This document shows, in pieces, positions 7,276 through 16,684 of a stretch of DNA of 64,000 bases. Under the pieces are notes generated by a model that saw only the letters and a list, made by a program, of their open reading frames with translations, ran no database searches and had not been told where the DNA came from. How positions within the stretch are numbered: position 1 is the first letter of the stretch; each line of letters starts with the position of its first letter. Source of the stretch: Oceaniferula marina (lineage in GTDB: Bacteria > Verrucomicrobiota > Verrucomicrobiia > Verrucomicrobiales > Akkermansiaceae); contig NZ_JACBAZ010000005.1 in assembly GCF_013391475.1 (NCBI RefSeq), forward strand, positions 1 to 64,000, read 5' to 3'. The position numbers and the translations under genes are program-made.

Positions 7276-8535
7276 TTATTCGGATGGAATACCGAGGGCG
7301 AAAACGAAGAAACAGAGCAAGGTAAGGATGGCGAAAAGTGCGAGTTTTGTGTTTCGGTGATCCAGCTTGTGGGTGTTGTGGGCTGTGATGAGAGCTGTCA
7401 TGCATTGCAGCATGTAAAACAAGGCAAAGGACCTGGATGCGTAGGCAATGATCTCATTGACATTGGTTTCCCAAGTCAGAATGACGGTGCAAATCAGGAT
7501 CAGGAGGTAGGCGTGTTTGGCGGTGGTTTTGCCGTGCGAAATATCCTGAATCAGTCCTCCGGCTCCTTCGTTGTCGGCAACGGCAGCGCTGAACTGGCTG
7601 CCAATGGCGGCGATGGAAAGCAGGACCGGCAATACGATGGCGACCGGGGCCGTCATGGTGATGATTGCGGTGACATCAGCCCCGATACCATCATGGAAGA
7701 GGACGGTGGTCAGGGCGATGAAACTGAGATAGATGATGCCTGATAGAATCTGGGCTCTGCGCATGGTTTGAATGCGCTGTTTCGACGGGTGGTTGGCTCC
7801 GAGGTAACGTGAGGTTTCAAAGCCCTGAACCACAATCAAGAGCCCTAGCAAGACACGCAGATCATCGAAATTGACCTCTGATGAGACATTCGGCAATTTC
7901 CAATCGCCTCCTAACAGAAGGTTGACGTTGTAGATGATCAGCCCGAGGATCAGGGAGCCAATCATTCCAAGATTGATCGAAATGGCGTATTTTTCCAGTC
8001 CCTCAAGCATGTCCAACCCTTTCCACATGCCAATGCCTCCAATCAAACACAGCAAGCTGGTGGTGATGATGGGGGCCGCAATGGGGTGATCGACACCAGT
8101 CGCATGCAGGATAAAGGCTGCGAGCAGCTGAAGGTAATAGGTGACCGAGATAAAGTAGGCTGCAGCGAGAACAATTCGTGAAAGAAATGCCATTGATTGT
8201 GCCAGGCCACGTTCGTTTTCGATGGGCTCGAAGTATTCGATATTGAAGCGGATGGCACTGCCAACCCCGTAGGCAAGGAGCAGTAGCAAGGCCATGCACG
8301 GTAAGGCCATGCTGCCGACCAAACCACCCAGAAGGGGGGCACTGACCAAAAAACCACTACCCATGATGGATGCCAGGGGTGTGACCATGGCTTTCCAGTC
8401 GGATGATTGGCTCAGGCGTTTGGAGAAAGCGAGATAGCCGGTGAGCGCCAAGCAGGTAATGATGATGAGAATACTGAGCATTACCATCAGCGTGCCTGAT
8501 CCGAGGCCTTGTGAAAAGGTCAAAATCGGCGGCAA
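7276..8535 (-). CDS. APC-superfamily-like integral membrane transporter
   Basis: The 419-residue protein has about 11-12 hydrophobic segments (for example MVMLSILIIITCLALTGYL and LLILICTVILTW). The stretch IMGSGFLVSAPLLGGLVGS resembles the unwound, glycine-rich first helix of amino acid-polyamine-cation transporters, and LGLLIVVQGFETSRYLGA resembles helix 6 of that fold. I cannot name the substrate. It follows the two sugar ABC permeases on the same strand with a 50-bp gap and could be co-transcribed. The start at 8535 gives a hydrophobic N-terminus directly; no SD is evident. It ends about 40 bp from the convergent recQ stop. Confidence 0.6.
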   Translation of the reverse strand: MPPILTFSQGLGSGTLMVMLSILIIITCLALTGYLAFSKRLSQSSDWKAMVTPLASIMGSGFLVSAPLLGGLVGSMALPCMALLLLLAYGVGSAIRFNIEYFEPIENERGLAQSMAFLSRIVLAAAYFISVTYYLQLLAAFILHATGVDHPIAAPIITTSLLCLIGGIGMWKGLDMLEGLEKYAISINLGMIGSLILGLIIYNVNLLLGGDWKLPNVSSEVNFDDLRVLLGLLIVVQGFETSRYLGANHPSKQRIQTMRRAQILSGIIYLSFIALTTVLFHDGIGADVTAIITMTAPVAIVLPVLLSIAAIGSQFSAAVADNEGAGGLIQDISHGKTTAKHAYLLILICTVILTWETNVNEIIAYASRSFALFYMLQCMTALITAHNTHKLDHRNTKLALFAILTLLCFFVFALGIPSE

Positions 8536-8585
8536 AATCGCAGGGCCATCTAGATGACTCTGTGAAAAATCGGTTTAGGATAGTT

Positions 8586-10319
8586 CTAACCTTTGACTCC
8601 GGCGCTGCTCACCCCTTGGATGAAGTAGCGTTGGCAGAAGAAAAAGATGATGATGACCGGTAGGGTCATCAAGAGGTTGCCGGCTAGGATGAGCGGCATG
8701 TCATGGGTCATGGTTTCGTCTGCAGCCATGGCGTAGATGCCGACGGAGAGGGGGAAACGACCCATGTCCCGGAGGTAAACCAGAGGTGCCATAAACTCAT
8801 TCCAGGATGCCATGAAGGACATGATGGCGATGGCGGCCATGGCGGGTTTGACCAAAGGAACGATCACGTAGTACCAGGTTTGGAGTGGATTCATCCCATC
8901 GATTTCGGCCGCTTCCTCGAGGTCGCGAGGGATGGATTTCATTTGTTGCACCATAAGGAAGATGAAAAAGGCAATACCGAACCAAGTGGGCACCCAGATC
9001 GGGTTGAGGGTGTTGTACCATCCGATTTCACGCCAGATCAGGAACTGGGGAATCATGGTGACCTGGGGGGGCAGCATCATGGTGGAGAGGAGAATGACAA
9101 AGGCGATCGAGCGCCCGGGCCAGCGGAGTCGGGCGAAGGCGTAGGCGACGAAGCTGGAACTCAGCACGGCACCGAGAATCGAGAGCGTCGTGATCAGGAT
9201 GCTGTTGATGATGTATTTCCAGAAGGGCATCGAAAGAAATACGCGTTGGTAATTTCTTTGGATTTTTCCAGCCCGGGCAACGGTGGTTGAGCTGGGGTCG
9301 AGGGTGAGGGTCAGGGTGATGTGGTTCAAAGCTCCTGACCCTTCTTGGGGATCGCCGATTGCTTGCATTGGGATCCACGGGCGTTTCCCCCAATCCTCGC
9401 TGTCGGGTTTGCCAAGCTGCAAGGTGAGGGAGGATGCCTTGCTTTCTGCCAGCCAGGTGCTCCGGGTCCCCTGGTAGCTGGTTCCGTTGATTTTGAGTTG
9501 GGCGTGTAGTTGATGCCATGAGGCATCGTAGGTCATGGGGATGATAATGCGGTGGATGTCACCGGCTTTTTTCGGAATGGTGAATTGATAGTGAAGGACA
9601 ATGGAAGAATCACTGCTGGAGGAAAAATGGCTTTGCAAGACGAGTTGGCCATCACTGTCGTAAGCCAGATTCCCTGATGTGCTTTCATCAAGGCTGAGTC
9701 CCGTGGGGAGCTCGTCCGTGGTCGGTTGTTTTTTAAAGGAGGATTGATAGATGACGCCGGCACCTTCGGCCCGGACTTTGAGGCCGTGGATGATCAGTCT
9801 GGCGTAGGTGTTGGCGTAGGCTTTTTGTAACTCAGCATCCTGTCCGTTGCCAGCGGCCAGAGCGGTGATAAATGCTTGCTGGATTTCGCTATCGGAGGAG
9901 TGTTGCCACAAGTGTTCAGGCATCTTTTTCAACCCACGTTGGAGCAGGTATTGGCTTGCCTGTTGGATGAAGTTTTCTTTTTCTTCACTGGATTTGAGCA
10001 AGCGAGGGCGGGCCGGGTCAGCGGCGATGAGCTCGGAACAGTGAGTGGTGAGTTCGGGTTGGATGATTTGCCAGCGGAGTTCATCGCATCCGTTAGGTCG
10101 TGGGGGGAGTGGCGACTCGATGACATACGGGCTTTGATTGCGAAATTCAGGAAGCTCAGGCCAGAATGTTTGTTGGTTGACTTCTTCTCCGGTTTTAACG
10201 CTGGAGACGATCATCCAGAGAAAGGGGAACAAAAAGATGGCGGCCCCTCCGAGTAGCAGGGCCCATAGCCAGGCTTTTTGGGCGAGGCGTGACCATGCGG
10301 GATGTCGGAGCTTTGGCAT
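8586..10319 (-). CDS. sugar ABC transporter permease (MalG-like) with large extracytoplasmic insert
   Basis: The C-terminal part from about residue 370 is a canonical MalG/UgpE-type permease with about five membrane helices. Its EAA loop, EEAAEIDGMNPLQTWYYVI (about 470), contacts the ATPase. The N-terminus has the usual first helix (LLGGAAIFLFPFLWMIVSS). Between helix 1 and helix 2, normally a short loop, lie about 310 residues. The first part is helical (LIAADPARPRLLKSSEEKEN), then a beta-rich part (LVLQSHFSSSSDSSIVLHYQF, HAQLKINGTSYQG). The beta-rich part resembles a carbohydrate-binding-like sandwich, but that is inference. Gene order places it 19 bp after the fused binding protein-permease gene. 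No ATP-binding subunit lies nearby, so a shared MsmK/UgpC-type ATPase is likely encoded elsewhere. Confidence 0.85.
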   Translation of the reverse strand: MPKLRHPAWSRLAQKAWLWALLLGGAAIFLFPFLWMIVSSVKTGEEVNQQTFWPELPEFRNQSPYVIESPLPPRPNGCDELRWQIIQPELTTHCSELIAADPARPRLLKSSEEKENFIQQASQYLLQRGLKKMPEHLWQHSSDSEIQQAFITALAAGNGQDAELQKAYANTYARLIIHGLKVRAEGAGVIYQSSFKKQPTTDELPTGLSLDESTSGNLAYDSDGQLVLQSHFSSSSDSSIVLHYQFTIPKKAGDIHRIIIPMTYDASWHQLHAQLKINGTSYQGTRSTWLAESKASSLTLQLGKPDSEDWGKRPWIPMQAIGDPQEGSGALNHITLTLTLDPSSTTVARAGKIQRNYQRVFLSMPFWKYIINSILITTLSILGAVLSSSFVAYAFARLRWPGRSIAFVILLSTMMLPPQVTMIPQFLIWREIGWYNTLNPIWVPTWFGIAFFIFLMVQQMKSIPRDLEEAAEIDGMNPLQTWYYVIVPLVKPAMAAIAIMSFMASWNEFMAPLVYLRDMGRFPLSVGIYAMAADETMTHDMPLILAGNLLMTLPVIIIFFFCQRYFIQGVSSAGVKG

Positions 10320-10338
10320 TGGAGATGCTGAGAGAAGG

Positions 10339-12954
10339 TTATTGGCTTTGGTAGTGAACCCACTTTTTGGAGGACCAGAGCTTGAGCAGGGTGAGAAGCA
10401 GGACGATCACAAAAAGCACCCAGGCCATGGCGCTTGCGTAGCCCATACGGAAGTACTGGAAGGATTGTTTGAATAGATAGTAGGCGTAGAACAGTGTGGC
10501 ATTTTCAGGCCCCCCTTGGGTCATGATAAAGGCTTCACTGAAAATTTGAAGGGTGCCGATGGTGCCCATGATCAGGTTGAATAGAATGTAGGGTGTGAGC
10601 ATGGGCAGGGTGATGTGCCTGAACTGTTTCCATGGCCCGGCGCCGTCGATGCGTGCTGCCTCATAGAGATGGTTCGGAATTGCCTGTAGGCCTGCGAGCC
10701 AGATGATCATGGCTCCACCGGCTGTCCAGAGGTGCATGATGATCATGGCGGGTTTGGCCCAACTGGTTTCTTGGAACCAATGGGGAGCCACGACTTCCGA
10801 GCCGATAAGATGTTGTTCGATCCAAGAGAACGGCCGGGTGTCAAAACACCAGTCGAGGCTTTGGTTGACGATTCCGTTTTGCGGGTTGAGGAACCAGAGC
10901 CAGAGGAAGGAACTGGCGACCACGGGCATGATGGCGGGTAGGTAAAAGATCGTACGGAAACTACCGACGCCACGGAAGCTGTTTTTCAGCAGCATGGCGA
11001 TGCCCAAGCCCAATGCCATGGACAGCGGCACGCGCAGCAGCATGTAGAGTGTGTTGCCTAGGCTTTTGGAGAACAGGGGGTCGTCAGGCAGACTGCGGTA
11101 GTTTTCGAGTCCGGCGTAGTGAGCCTCCCCGATGACATCGTAGTGGGTGAAGCTGATGATGATCGAGAAGAGGATGGGGCCGGCGATGAAGAGAATCATG
11201 GCAATGAACCAGGGGCTGGCAAAAAACATCGCCCAGCCAACTTCACCCGGCCGGTAGCTGTTGTGTTGCTTTTGTTGTCGGAACCTCAGATAGATGGCCA
11301 GAAAGGGAATCAGGCAGATGAGGCCGTAAGCGATCAGGTAGGGTGTCCAATCAACTTTCTCACCACGGGGTGGTTGGAGCACGGCGTCAAGTCGGGTTTG
11401 GACTTCTTGCTGAACATCCTGCATGGCGATGCGGGCTTCGAGTTCGCCAAGTTTGTTTTTTTGTTCTTCACCTGTGAGCTTGGGGAACTCTCTTTCGAGT
11501 TGTGCTCTGGCTGGTTGGGCAACCCGCTCAGGGTTGTGTTGCACTGCGTGTTCGTAGCCTTCGATGTGTTTGTTCCAGAGTAATTGTCCGACCGGGGTGA
11601 CGGGGCGGATGTAGGTGTTAGGAGCAATGGTTTCGATTGCCCGATAGGCTTGTTTGAACGTCCGGGGCATGTCCGGGTTGTCGTAGACTTCCTCTTGGAT
11701 GATTTGCTCAAACAAGCGGCGCTTAGCAGAGCCACGCGGCAGGTACAGTTTGCCAGCGCTTTCCTGGATGTCTTTGAACTCCTGCTCCATGAAACGCAGG
11801 CTTTTATCACTATTGAGAAATTGGATGAGTTTGAAGGCTCCTTCTTTTTGCCGTGATGAGGTGGGCATGACGTAGGCATAGCCTCCGGACCAGGTCAGTG
11901 GCTGTTTACCCATGTCCAGCTGGTCTTGGGGCATCGGCGGGGCAACCAGCATAAAGTCCATATCGCTCTGGTGGGCTGCGATCAAATCGAGTGACCAGTT
12001 GCCATCGATTTTCATCGCCACCTGTCCGGTGAGGAAGGGGTCCATTGCGCCCTGGTATTGAAAACTCGACCGGTAGGCTTCGACTTGTTTGAATCCTCCG
12101 AGGTCGTCGTAGACATCGGTCATGAACTTGAGTGCCCGGGTGACTTCCGGGCTGTCCATGGTGACGCGGGTGCGTGTGGGGTCGAGAAATTCACCGCCGG
12201 CTTGCCATGCGTAGAGGTAGAGCCATGAGTTGCCGATATTGGGAGCGAAGCCGATCCGGCGCAGGCCTTCCCCGGGGTTTTGTGGATTCTGGTAGCGGCT
12301 CAGTGTTTTGGCGTAATTGCGTAGTTCTGTCCAGTTGCGTGGCGGGACGATTTGGCCGTTGTCGTCCTGGTAACCTTGCTGGCGTAGGAGGTCGCAGTTG
12401 AGATAGAGCATGCGGAAATCGACGCTGGTGGGCAGGCCGTAGAGTTGTTCGCTTTCCTCGCTTCCGGGGCGAGCGTAGCTGGCTTCTGAGAGGGAGAATG
12501 CGTAGAAATCGTCGAGTTCGATGCGCAGTGGATCATCACCTTTTTGTTGTTCGATCCACGGGCTGAGGTTTTCGAAAGCACCTTTGGATGCCCATTCACC
12601 GATGGCGAAGCGATCGAAATAGACGACATCAGGGGGGACTCCTCCGGCGATGGCACAGAGTAGTCGCTGGGCATCACCTGTCAGGTCTTTGGTGACGGGC
12701 ACGCTGTAAATGACCTTGTATTCGGGGTGCTTTTTTTCGAAGGCTTTGAGCACCGGTGTGATTTGGTCGGTGAGCATCGGGTTGCCCCAGAACACGATCT
12801 CGGTTCTGCCATCGCTTGTCGGTCCGTTCCGCGTGTTGTGGTGGGTCCACAAGGCGAGAACGCTCAGGAGGATAAGGAGCATGATAACAGCGACCCGCAG
12901 CGGAACCGCTCCGGGAAGGAGCTGTCGGGATGATCGCGGGTGACTGTTGCTCAT
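10339..12954 (-). CDS. sugar ABC transporter: solute-binding protein fused to MalF-like permease
   Basis: This is a single 871-residue ORF with two usually separate subunits. The N-terminus has a membrane anchor (VAVIMLLILLSVLALWT, about 18-35). A family 1 solute-binding domain follows (EIVFWGNPMLTDQITPVLKA, PPDVVYFDRFAIGEWA, MKIDGNWSLDLIA, YAYVMPTSSRQKEGAF) to about residue 460. A charged helical linker (about 465-530) leads to a helix near 545 and a MalF/UgpA-type permease (570-871) with EAARIDGAGPWKQ at about 765. The binding domain is thus tethered on the outer face of the inner membrane rather than free or lipid-anchored. It is followed by the MalG-like partner. Divergent transcription from the beta-mannosidase suggests import of mannosides; substrate is inference. 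Confidence 0.9.
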   Translation of the reverse strand: MSNSHPRSSRQLLPGAVPLRVAVIMLLILLSVLALWTHHNTRNGPTSDGRTEIVFWGNPMLTDQITPVLKAFEKKHPEYKVIYSVPVTKDLTGDAQRLLCAIAGGVPPDVVYFDRFAIGEWASKGAFENLSPWIEQQKGDDPLRIELDDFYAFSLSEASYARPGSEESEQLYGLPTSVDFRMLYLNCDLLRQQGYQDDNGQIVPPRNWTELRNYAKTLSRYQNPQNPGEGLRRIGFAPNIGNSWLYLYAWQAGGEFLDPTRTRVTMDSPEVTRALKFMTDVYDDLGGFKQVEAYRSSFQYQGAMDPFLTGQVAMKIDGNWSLDLIAAHQSDMDFMLVAPPMPQDQLDMGKQPLTWSGGYAYVMPTSSRQKEGAFKLIQFLNSDKSLRFMEQEFKDIQESAGKLYLPRGSAKRRLFEQIIQEEVYDNPDMPRTFKQAYRAIETIAPNTYIRPVTPVGQLLWNKHIEGYEHAVQHNPERVAQPARAQLEREFPKLTGEEQKNKLGELEARIAMQDVQQEVQTRLDAVLQPPRGEKVDWTPYLIAYGLICLIPFLAIYLRFRQQKQHNSYRPGEVGWAMFFASPWFIAMILFIAGPILFSIIISFTHYDVIGEAHYAGLENYRSLPDDPLFSKSLGNTLYMLLRVPLSMALGLGIAMLLKNSFRGVGSFRTIFYLPAIMPVVASSFLWLWFLNPQNGIVNQSLDWCFDTRPFSWIEQHLIGSEVVAPHWFQETSWAKPAMIIMHLWTAGGAMIIWLAGLQAIPNHLYEAARIDGAGPWKQFRHITLPMLTPYILFNLIMGTIGTLQIFSEAFIMTQGGPENATLFYAYYLFKQSFQYFRMGYASAMAWVLFVIVLLLTLLKLWSSKKWVHYQSQ

Positions 12955-13166
12955 GCGCGCCGCAGATTACATTTTATTCCAGAGGAATGAAGGAGAAATT
13001 CGATGAATCAAGATTGTTGGATGGGTGGCTGAGTATTCAGGGCTTTGCTCGATGAAGAGTGAAGGCGCACGAATCGGCACAGACTGCGGGTTTCTTGGTC
13101 TAAAGCCCGGTGGGGGAGGGAAATGCAGTTGGAAAATTGGAGTGGGAGGTTAAAAGGGAGGAGCTG

Positions 13167-15671
13167 ATGATGAAGATGATGACTGAACAAATGTTGGATC
13201 GCGACTGGGAGTTTCGTAAAGTGGGAGACGATGGCTGGTTGCCGGCCGAAGTGCCGGGCTGTAACCATACGGATTTGTTGTCCCATGGAATGATCGAGGA
13301 TCCATTTTGGCGATTGAATGAGGCAGACTTGCAGTGGATCGATAAAGAAGACTGGGAATACAGGATGTCATTTGATGTCGATGAAGCCACTCTGAGCAAG
13401 CAGAAGGTTGCCCTGCACTTTTATGGATTGGATACCTATGCCTCGGTACAGGTGAATGGTGTGGAGGTTCTTTCCGCGGATAACATGTTTCGCGAATGGT
13501 GGGTGGATGTTAAAGAGGTTCTGAAGGTAGGAAAAAACTCCCTGCGCATTTATTTTAAGTCGCCGATTAACGAAGGGGTCAAACTGTATGATGATCTGGA
13601 CTATGTGGTTCCGGCTCAGTTTACCGATCAGGCAGAACATGGGCAGGTCGAAGGAGGAAAGCGGGTGTCGGTCCATACGCGAAAACCCGGGTATCACTAT
13701 GGATGGGATTGGGGGCCTCGCTTGGTATCCAGCGGCATATGGCGGCCGATCGTGCTGAAAGCCTGGGATGATGCCCGTATCGCCGACGTTCAGGTACTGC
13801 AGCAACAAGTGAACGACGAGTGTGCCAGTTTGGCCGCGGTTTATGAATTGGAGGTTGGAGTCGCTTGTTCGGCCCGTCTTGAACTCAGGTGTGCGGGTGA
13901 TGTTCTGGCCAGTGAGCAGCTTGAGCTTTCGCCCGGTGAAAGCTGTCATCGGTTGGAGTTTTCCATCGAGAACCCGAAGCTCTGGTGGTGTAACGGTCTG
14001 GGTGAGGCTCATTTGTATGACTTGGATTGCATACTCGTTTGTGGCCAGAGCGAACAAGTGGTCCGCGAGCGTGTGGGGATTCGTACCATTGAACTGGTCC
14101 AGGAGGATGATCAGGTTGGGCGTTCGTTTTTCTTCCGGCTCAATGGCGTGCCGGTGTTTATGAAAGGGGCGAACTATATCCCGAATGATATCTATCCGAC
14201 GAGGGTTGATGAGGACAAATACCGTGAGGTGATCGACACGGCAAAGGCATCGAACTTCAACATGCTGCGTGTATGGGGTGGTGGCTATTACGAGGAAGAT
14301 CTTTTTTACGACCTCTGTGACGAGGCGGGGATTCTCGTCTGGCAGGACTTCATGTTTGCCTGTGCGATGTTCCCCGGGCACGATGCTTTTCTTGAGAGTG
14401 TTCGCCAGGAGGCCATCGATAACATCAAGCGATTGCGTAACCACGCCTGTCTGGCGTTGTGGTGCGGGAATAACGAAATTGTCGTCGCATGGGAACGCTG
14501 GGGGTGGAAAGAGCGAGAGATGGAGTTGGGCCAAGAGCATGTTGATCGCTTGTGGCGGCATTATGAAGTGCTTTTCCATGAACTCTTGGCCGAGGTTGTT
14601 GATGAGTATGACCCGGGAACGGATTACTGGTCGTCGAGCCCATCCGTGGAGCCTGGCGTTCCTTCCGAACTCACCCATGGCGACGAACATTACTGGGGTG
14701 TGTGGCATAAGAAATTGCCATACGAAACGTATTCGACCCATGTCGGCCGGTTCATGAGCGAGTATGGTTTCCAATCGTTTCCCGAGCTGAAGACGGTCAA
14801 TGAATATGCCCTGCCCGAAGACTATGGCCTGCTGACGGATGTCATGAAAGCGCATCAACGTTCCCCGGTCGGGAATGAGGCGATCCGGCATTACATGTTG
14901 CAAAGCTATAACGAACCGAAGGACTTCGAGGAGTTTCTCTATGTCGGTCAGGTATTGCAGGCTGAATTGATTAAATATGCGATTGAGGCGCACCGCCGGG
15001 CGATGCCCTATTGCATGGGGACCTTGTATTGGCAGTTGAACGATTGCTGGCCGGTGGCTTCCTGGAGCTCCATGGATTCCTCATTGCGCTGGAAGGCCCA
15101 ACAATTTTTTGTAAAAAAAGCTTACCAGCCGGTTTTGTTGTCGAGTTTCGTCGAGGGGGATCGTTTCACCCTGCATGTAATCAATGATCATTTACATGAG
15201 CTTGATGGGGAGTTGTCGCTGGAGCTGATCGACTTTCATGGTCAGGTTCTGGCAGAGCGGAATATGCTGGTAACGGTGCCGGCCAACTCGAGTGGTGTGT
15301 ATTTTGAAAGTGATGTTCCCGATGTCGTGGAAAACTACCCGGTTAAACAATCGGCGCTTGTCGCAAGATTGAATGTTGCGGGATCCGAACAGGCGAAGTG
15401 CGTGTTCTACTTTGCGAAGGTCAAGGAGCTCGCATTACCGCGTCCGGATCTGGGTTGGAAAATGAGCCCTGGTGATGGTGTGATGCGACTGGAATTGGAG
15501 GCAGATATGCTGATCAAAAATCTGTATCTGTCATTGAGCCCGGGAGATGCGAAGTTCCCGGACAATTACTTTGATTTGCTTCCCGGTGAGTCGGTCGTTA
15601 TGGATGTGGAATCCGATCTTGATGAACAAGCATTTGCCGAAGCCCTGACCTGGCGGTCGATTTCCCAATAG
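13167..15671 (+). CDS. GH2 beta-mannosidase
   Basis: The enzyme hydrolyses non-reducing beta-mannosyl ends of manno-oligosaccharides. The 834-residue product begins with the galactose-binding-like domain (DRDWEFRK, WLPAEVPGCNHTDLL, IDKEDWEYR) and has GYHYGWDWGPRLVSSGIW, a stretch typical of beta-mannosidases. The TIM barrel carries the acid/base Glu of WCGNNEI (codon near 14475) and the nucleophile Glu of MSEYGFQSFP (codon near 14760). No signal peptide is seen, so it should be cytoplasmic, acting on oligosaccharides brought in by the adjacent divergent ABC system. I chose ATG 13167, preceded by GGGAGGAG; an in-frame ATG at 13110 lacks family similarity. Confidence 0.93.
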   Translation: MMKMMTEQMLDRDWEFRKVGDDGWLPAEVPGCNHTDLLSHGMIEDPFWRLNEADLQWIDKEDWEYRMSFDVDEATLSKQKVALHFYGLDTYASVQVNGVEVLSADNMFREWWVDVKEVLKVGKNSLRIYFKSPINEGVKLYDDLDYVVPAQFTDQAEHGQVEGGKRVSVHTRKPGYHYGWDWGPRLVSSGIWRPIVLKAWDDARIADVQVLQQQVNDECASLAAVYELEVGVACSARLELRCAGDVLASEQLELSPGESCHRLEFSIENPKLWWCNGLGEAHLYDLDCILVCGQSEQVVRERVGIRTIELVQEDDQVGRSFFFRLNGVPVFMKGANYIPNDIYPTRVDEDKYREVIDTAKASNFNMLRVWGGGYYEEDLFYDLCDEAGILVWQDFMFACAMFPGHDAFLESVRQEAIDNIKRLRNHACLALWCGNNEIVVAWERWGWKEREMELGQEHVDRLWRHYEVLFHELLAEVVDEYDPGTDYWSSSPSVEPGVPSELTHGDEHYWGVWHKKLPYETYSTHVGRFMSEYGFQSFPELKTVNEYALPEDYGLLTDVMKAHQRSPVGNEAIRHYMLQSYNEPKDFEEFLYVGQVLQAELIKYAIEAHRRAMPYCMGTLYWQLNDCWPVASWSSMDSSLRWKAQQFFVKKAYQPVLLSSFVEGDRFTLHVINDHLHELDGELSLELIDFHGQVLAERNMLVTVPANSSGVYFESDVPDVVENYPVKQSALVARLNVAGSEQAKCVFYFAKVKELALPRPDLGWKMSPGDGVMRLELEADMLIKNLYLSLSPGDAKFPDNYFDLLPGESVVMDVESDLDEQAFAEALTWRSISQ

Positions 15672-15719
15672 ACTGAATCCACTCGACAACGGATGAGGCT
15701 TGCCGATAGACTGCCGACA

Positions 15720-16445
15720 ATGAAGCGCAGGACGTTCTTGTTTCTATTGTTGGGCTCGGTTCTGGCGATAATCGCATTCTATCATTATGGCCGCCCGCTG
15801 TGGGGGCCATATTATTTGAAGTTAGCCGGGAAAGATAGCGTCGAGGACATCATGGCTCGGTATGAGGAACCAGTGCGTGATCGGATGGCTCCGGCACTCT
15901 CACGGATCGGTCGTGACGCTTACCCCGACCGTTTGATGCTGATCGCGATCAAGGAGAAACAAATCCTGGAGATGTGGGGGCAATACGAAGACTCGTATGT
16001 TCTCATCAAAGAGTATCCGTTTACCGGTTACTCGGGGGAGTTGGGCCCGAAGTTAGAGCAAGGGGATGGGCAGATTCCCGAAGGTGAGTATGGGATTGAA
16101 TATCTGAATCCTAACAGCTCATTTCATCTCTCCATGAAGGTGAGCTATCCCAATGATTTCGATCGGGAGAAGGGAGAGTCGGACGGACGACGTCGTCTCG
16201 GTGATGATATCATGATTCACGGGAGGTCGGCGACGATCGGATGTATTCCCGTGGGTGACGAAGCGATTGAAGAATTGTTTGTCTGGGTGGTTCGTGTCGG
16301 AGCCAGCAAGACCGGGGTGCTGATTTCTCCAGTGGACTACCGGGCGGGTGTCGACAGTCCGTCGATTGTAGGAATCGATTGGGAAGACGAGCTATACGCT
16401 GCGATTAAAAAACGGTTGCTGATGTTTAAGCATCCGTCATCTTGA
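15720..16445 (+). CDS. L,D-transpeptidase (YkuD-like) family protein
   Basis: This 241-residue protein has an N-terminal signal anchor (TFLFLLLGSVLAIIAFYHYG) and a YkuD-type catalytic domain. Its active-site signature is DDIMIHGRSATIGCIPV, containing the HGxxxxxGC-like His and catalytic Cys, with GQIPEGEYGI upstream as in homologues. Such enzymes crosslink peptidoglycan or anchor proteins to it, or act as amidase-like relatives of the YafK type. ATG 15720 starts a clean signal sequence; an upstream ATG at 15693 is possible. It starts 48 bp after the mannosidase stop on the same strand, but a functional link is not evident. A hairpin terminator lies about 170 bp downstream. Confidence 0.82.
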   Translation: MKRRTFLFLLLGSVLAIIAFYHYGRPLWGPYYLKLAGKDSVEDIMARYEEPVRDRMAPALSRIGRDAYPDRLMLIAIKEKQILEMWGQYEDSYVLIKEYPFTGYSGELGPKLEQGDGQIPEGEYGIEYLNPNSSFHLSMKVSYPNDFDREKGESDGRRRLGDDIMIHGRSATIGCIPVGDEAIEELFVWVVRVGASKTGVLISPVDYRAGVDSPSIVGIDWEDELYAAIKKRLLMFKHPSS

Positions 16446-16618
16446 GGCTGAGTTGGTGGCGAAAACTGGGACCTGATTCCTCTGGCGCATCAGTGGGTCT
16501 AGGCCTATATAAAATCCCGTATGGTTTCATGTGCCATGTTTTCTACACGATGCTTATGGGTTCGTGTGGGTTGGGGCAGATGATTCGTTTGTAGATGTGA
16601 AGCTGCATCCATCTGCAT

Positions 16619-16670
16619 GGAGTCGCTACGGGTTGTGTATTTGGCCGTAGCGGCTCCTTCACTTTTTGTA
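16619..16670 (+). terminator. rho-independent terminator
   Basis: A 13-bp stem (arms 16619-16631 and 16645-16657, GGAGTCGCTACGG with one G-T pair) and a 13-nt loop precede a T-rich run (TTCACTTTTT). It lies between the convergent L,D-transpeptidase and DUF481 genes and serves the rightward transcript. Confidence 0.75.
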
Positions 16671-16684
16671 GGCCTTTCTTTGGC

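Noticed and set aside
13368..14993. 541-codon ORF on the reverse strand inside the beta-mannosidase gene
   Set aside because: The forward frame has clear GH2 motifs and a Shine-Dalgarno. The reverse product shows no domain. Long antisense frames arise from codon bias.
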